Source: Plectrocnemia conspersa (taxonomy: Eukaryota; Arthropoda; Insecta; Trichoptera; Polycentropodidae). Taken from it: 64,000 nt of DNA. Shown here one piece after another: positions 63,791-64,000 of the stretch (positions within the stretch are counted from its first letter, which is position 1; each line of letters starts with the position of its first letter). Location of the stretch: assembly GCA_009617715.1 (NCBI GenBank), contig VTFK01000115.1, positions 1,008,071 through 1,072,070 of the forward strand. Direction: 5' to 3'. The notes under the pieces were generated by a model. It ran no database searches. It was given only the letters and a program-made list of their open reading frames with translations, and was not told the DNA's origin. Both the position numbers and the translations under genes were made by a program.

Positions 63791-64000
63791 AATTTATACT
63801 AGATTTTTTTGAGTCATTATACATTAAAGTGGTTCATGGATCCGATTTAAAAATATTAGAGGTAATTTCAGCTACAAAAAAATATATATTTTTTATTTTT
63901 ACTTTTTGACAGGTTTTACCAATTAGCTTATGTTTTTTAATAAAGGTAGTTTAAATATACATTTGAAGAATATTTTGTCGCTATATTATAACTAGTTTTA

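Larger units (their letters stand above)
61886..64000. repeat. 195-nt perfect inverted repeat flanking the SIAH-like segment
   Basis: The left arm 61886-62080 and the reverse complement of 63806-64000 match base for base. The match continues with a 2-nt indel into AAATCTAGTATA. The right arm reaches the window edge, so it may be longer. The left arm's inner end forms its own hairpin (62076-62107; AAAAATCTAGTATAA and complement). The enclosed ~1.7 kb holds the SIAH-like exons. Confidence 0.85.

Overview
The window looks like nuclear DNA of an insect. It is very AT-rich. Its genes are split by GT-AG introns, some 50-75 bp long and others many kilobases. The dispersed repeats are typical of insects: a Jockey-clade LINE fragment, a mariner-like remnant, a piggyBac-like nonautonomous element, tRNA-derived SINEs and several MITE families. 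The order cannot be fixed from the sequence. Nothing bacterial is present, and I saw no rRNA genes or CRISPR arrays.

Layout. (1) 1-4.2 kb: AT-rich sequence with one possible exon fragment (1-470) and a GC-richer island (1.66-2.18 kb). (2) 4.3-19.8 kb, minus strand: three tandem paralogues of a secreted chitinase-like gene (GH18 fold plus CBM14), each with six exons of nearly identical size and each followed by a foldback/MITE sequence. All three lack the catalytic Glu. The 4.5-6.1 kb copy also carries a one-base frameshift. (3) 20-28.6 kb: mostly noncoding AT-rich DNA with one unrecognised coding-like remnant. (4) 28.6-58.0 kb, minus strand: the 3' 19 exons (921 codons plus stop) of a membrane adenylate cyclase, closest by motif to the ADCY2/4/7 - Drosophila Ac76E group. 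They cover C1a, the C1b linker, the second membrane cassette and C2. The N-terminal tail and first six membrane spans are missing and should lie beyond 64000. Its long introns carry transposon debris and a diverged ~260-bp tandem repeat. (5) 60.8-61.5 kb: a piggyBac-like MITE. (6) 61.9-64.0 kb: a two-exon SIAH/Sina-like fragment on the plus strand, enclosed by a 195-nt perfect inverted repeat whose right arm runs to the window edge.

Functionally, the cyclase makes cAMP at the plasma membrane under G-protein control. The chitinase-like proteins are most likely secreted chitin or oligosaccharide binders rather than enzymes. The SIAH-like protein would be a divergent E3-ligase relative or a truncated copy. 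Nothing suggests the three loci work together.

Most novel candidates: the coordinated degeneration in the chitinase-like trio (catalytic residues lost, and exactly one CBM14 disulfide pair lost in every copy) and the inverted-repeat-flanked SIAH-like segment. Exon boundaries were placed by eye from splice signals and reading-frame continuity. Protein family calls rest on motif recognition, not database searches.
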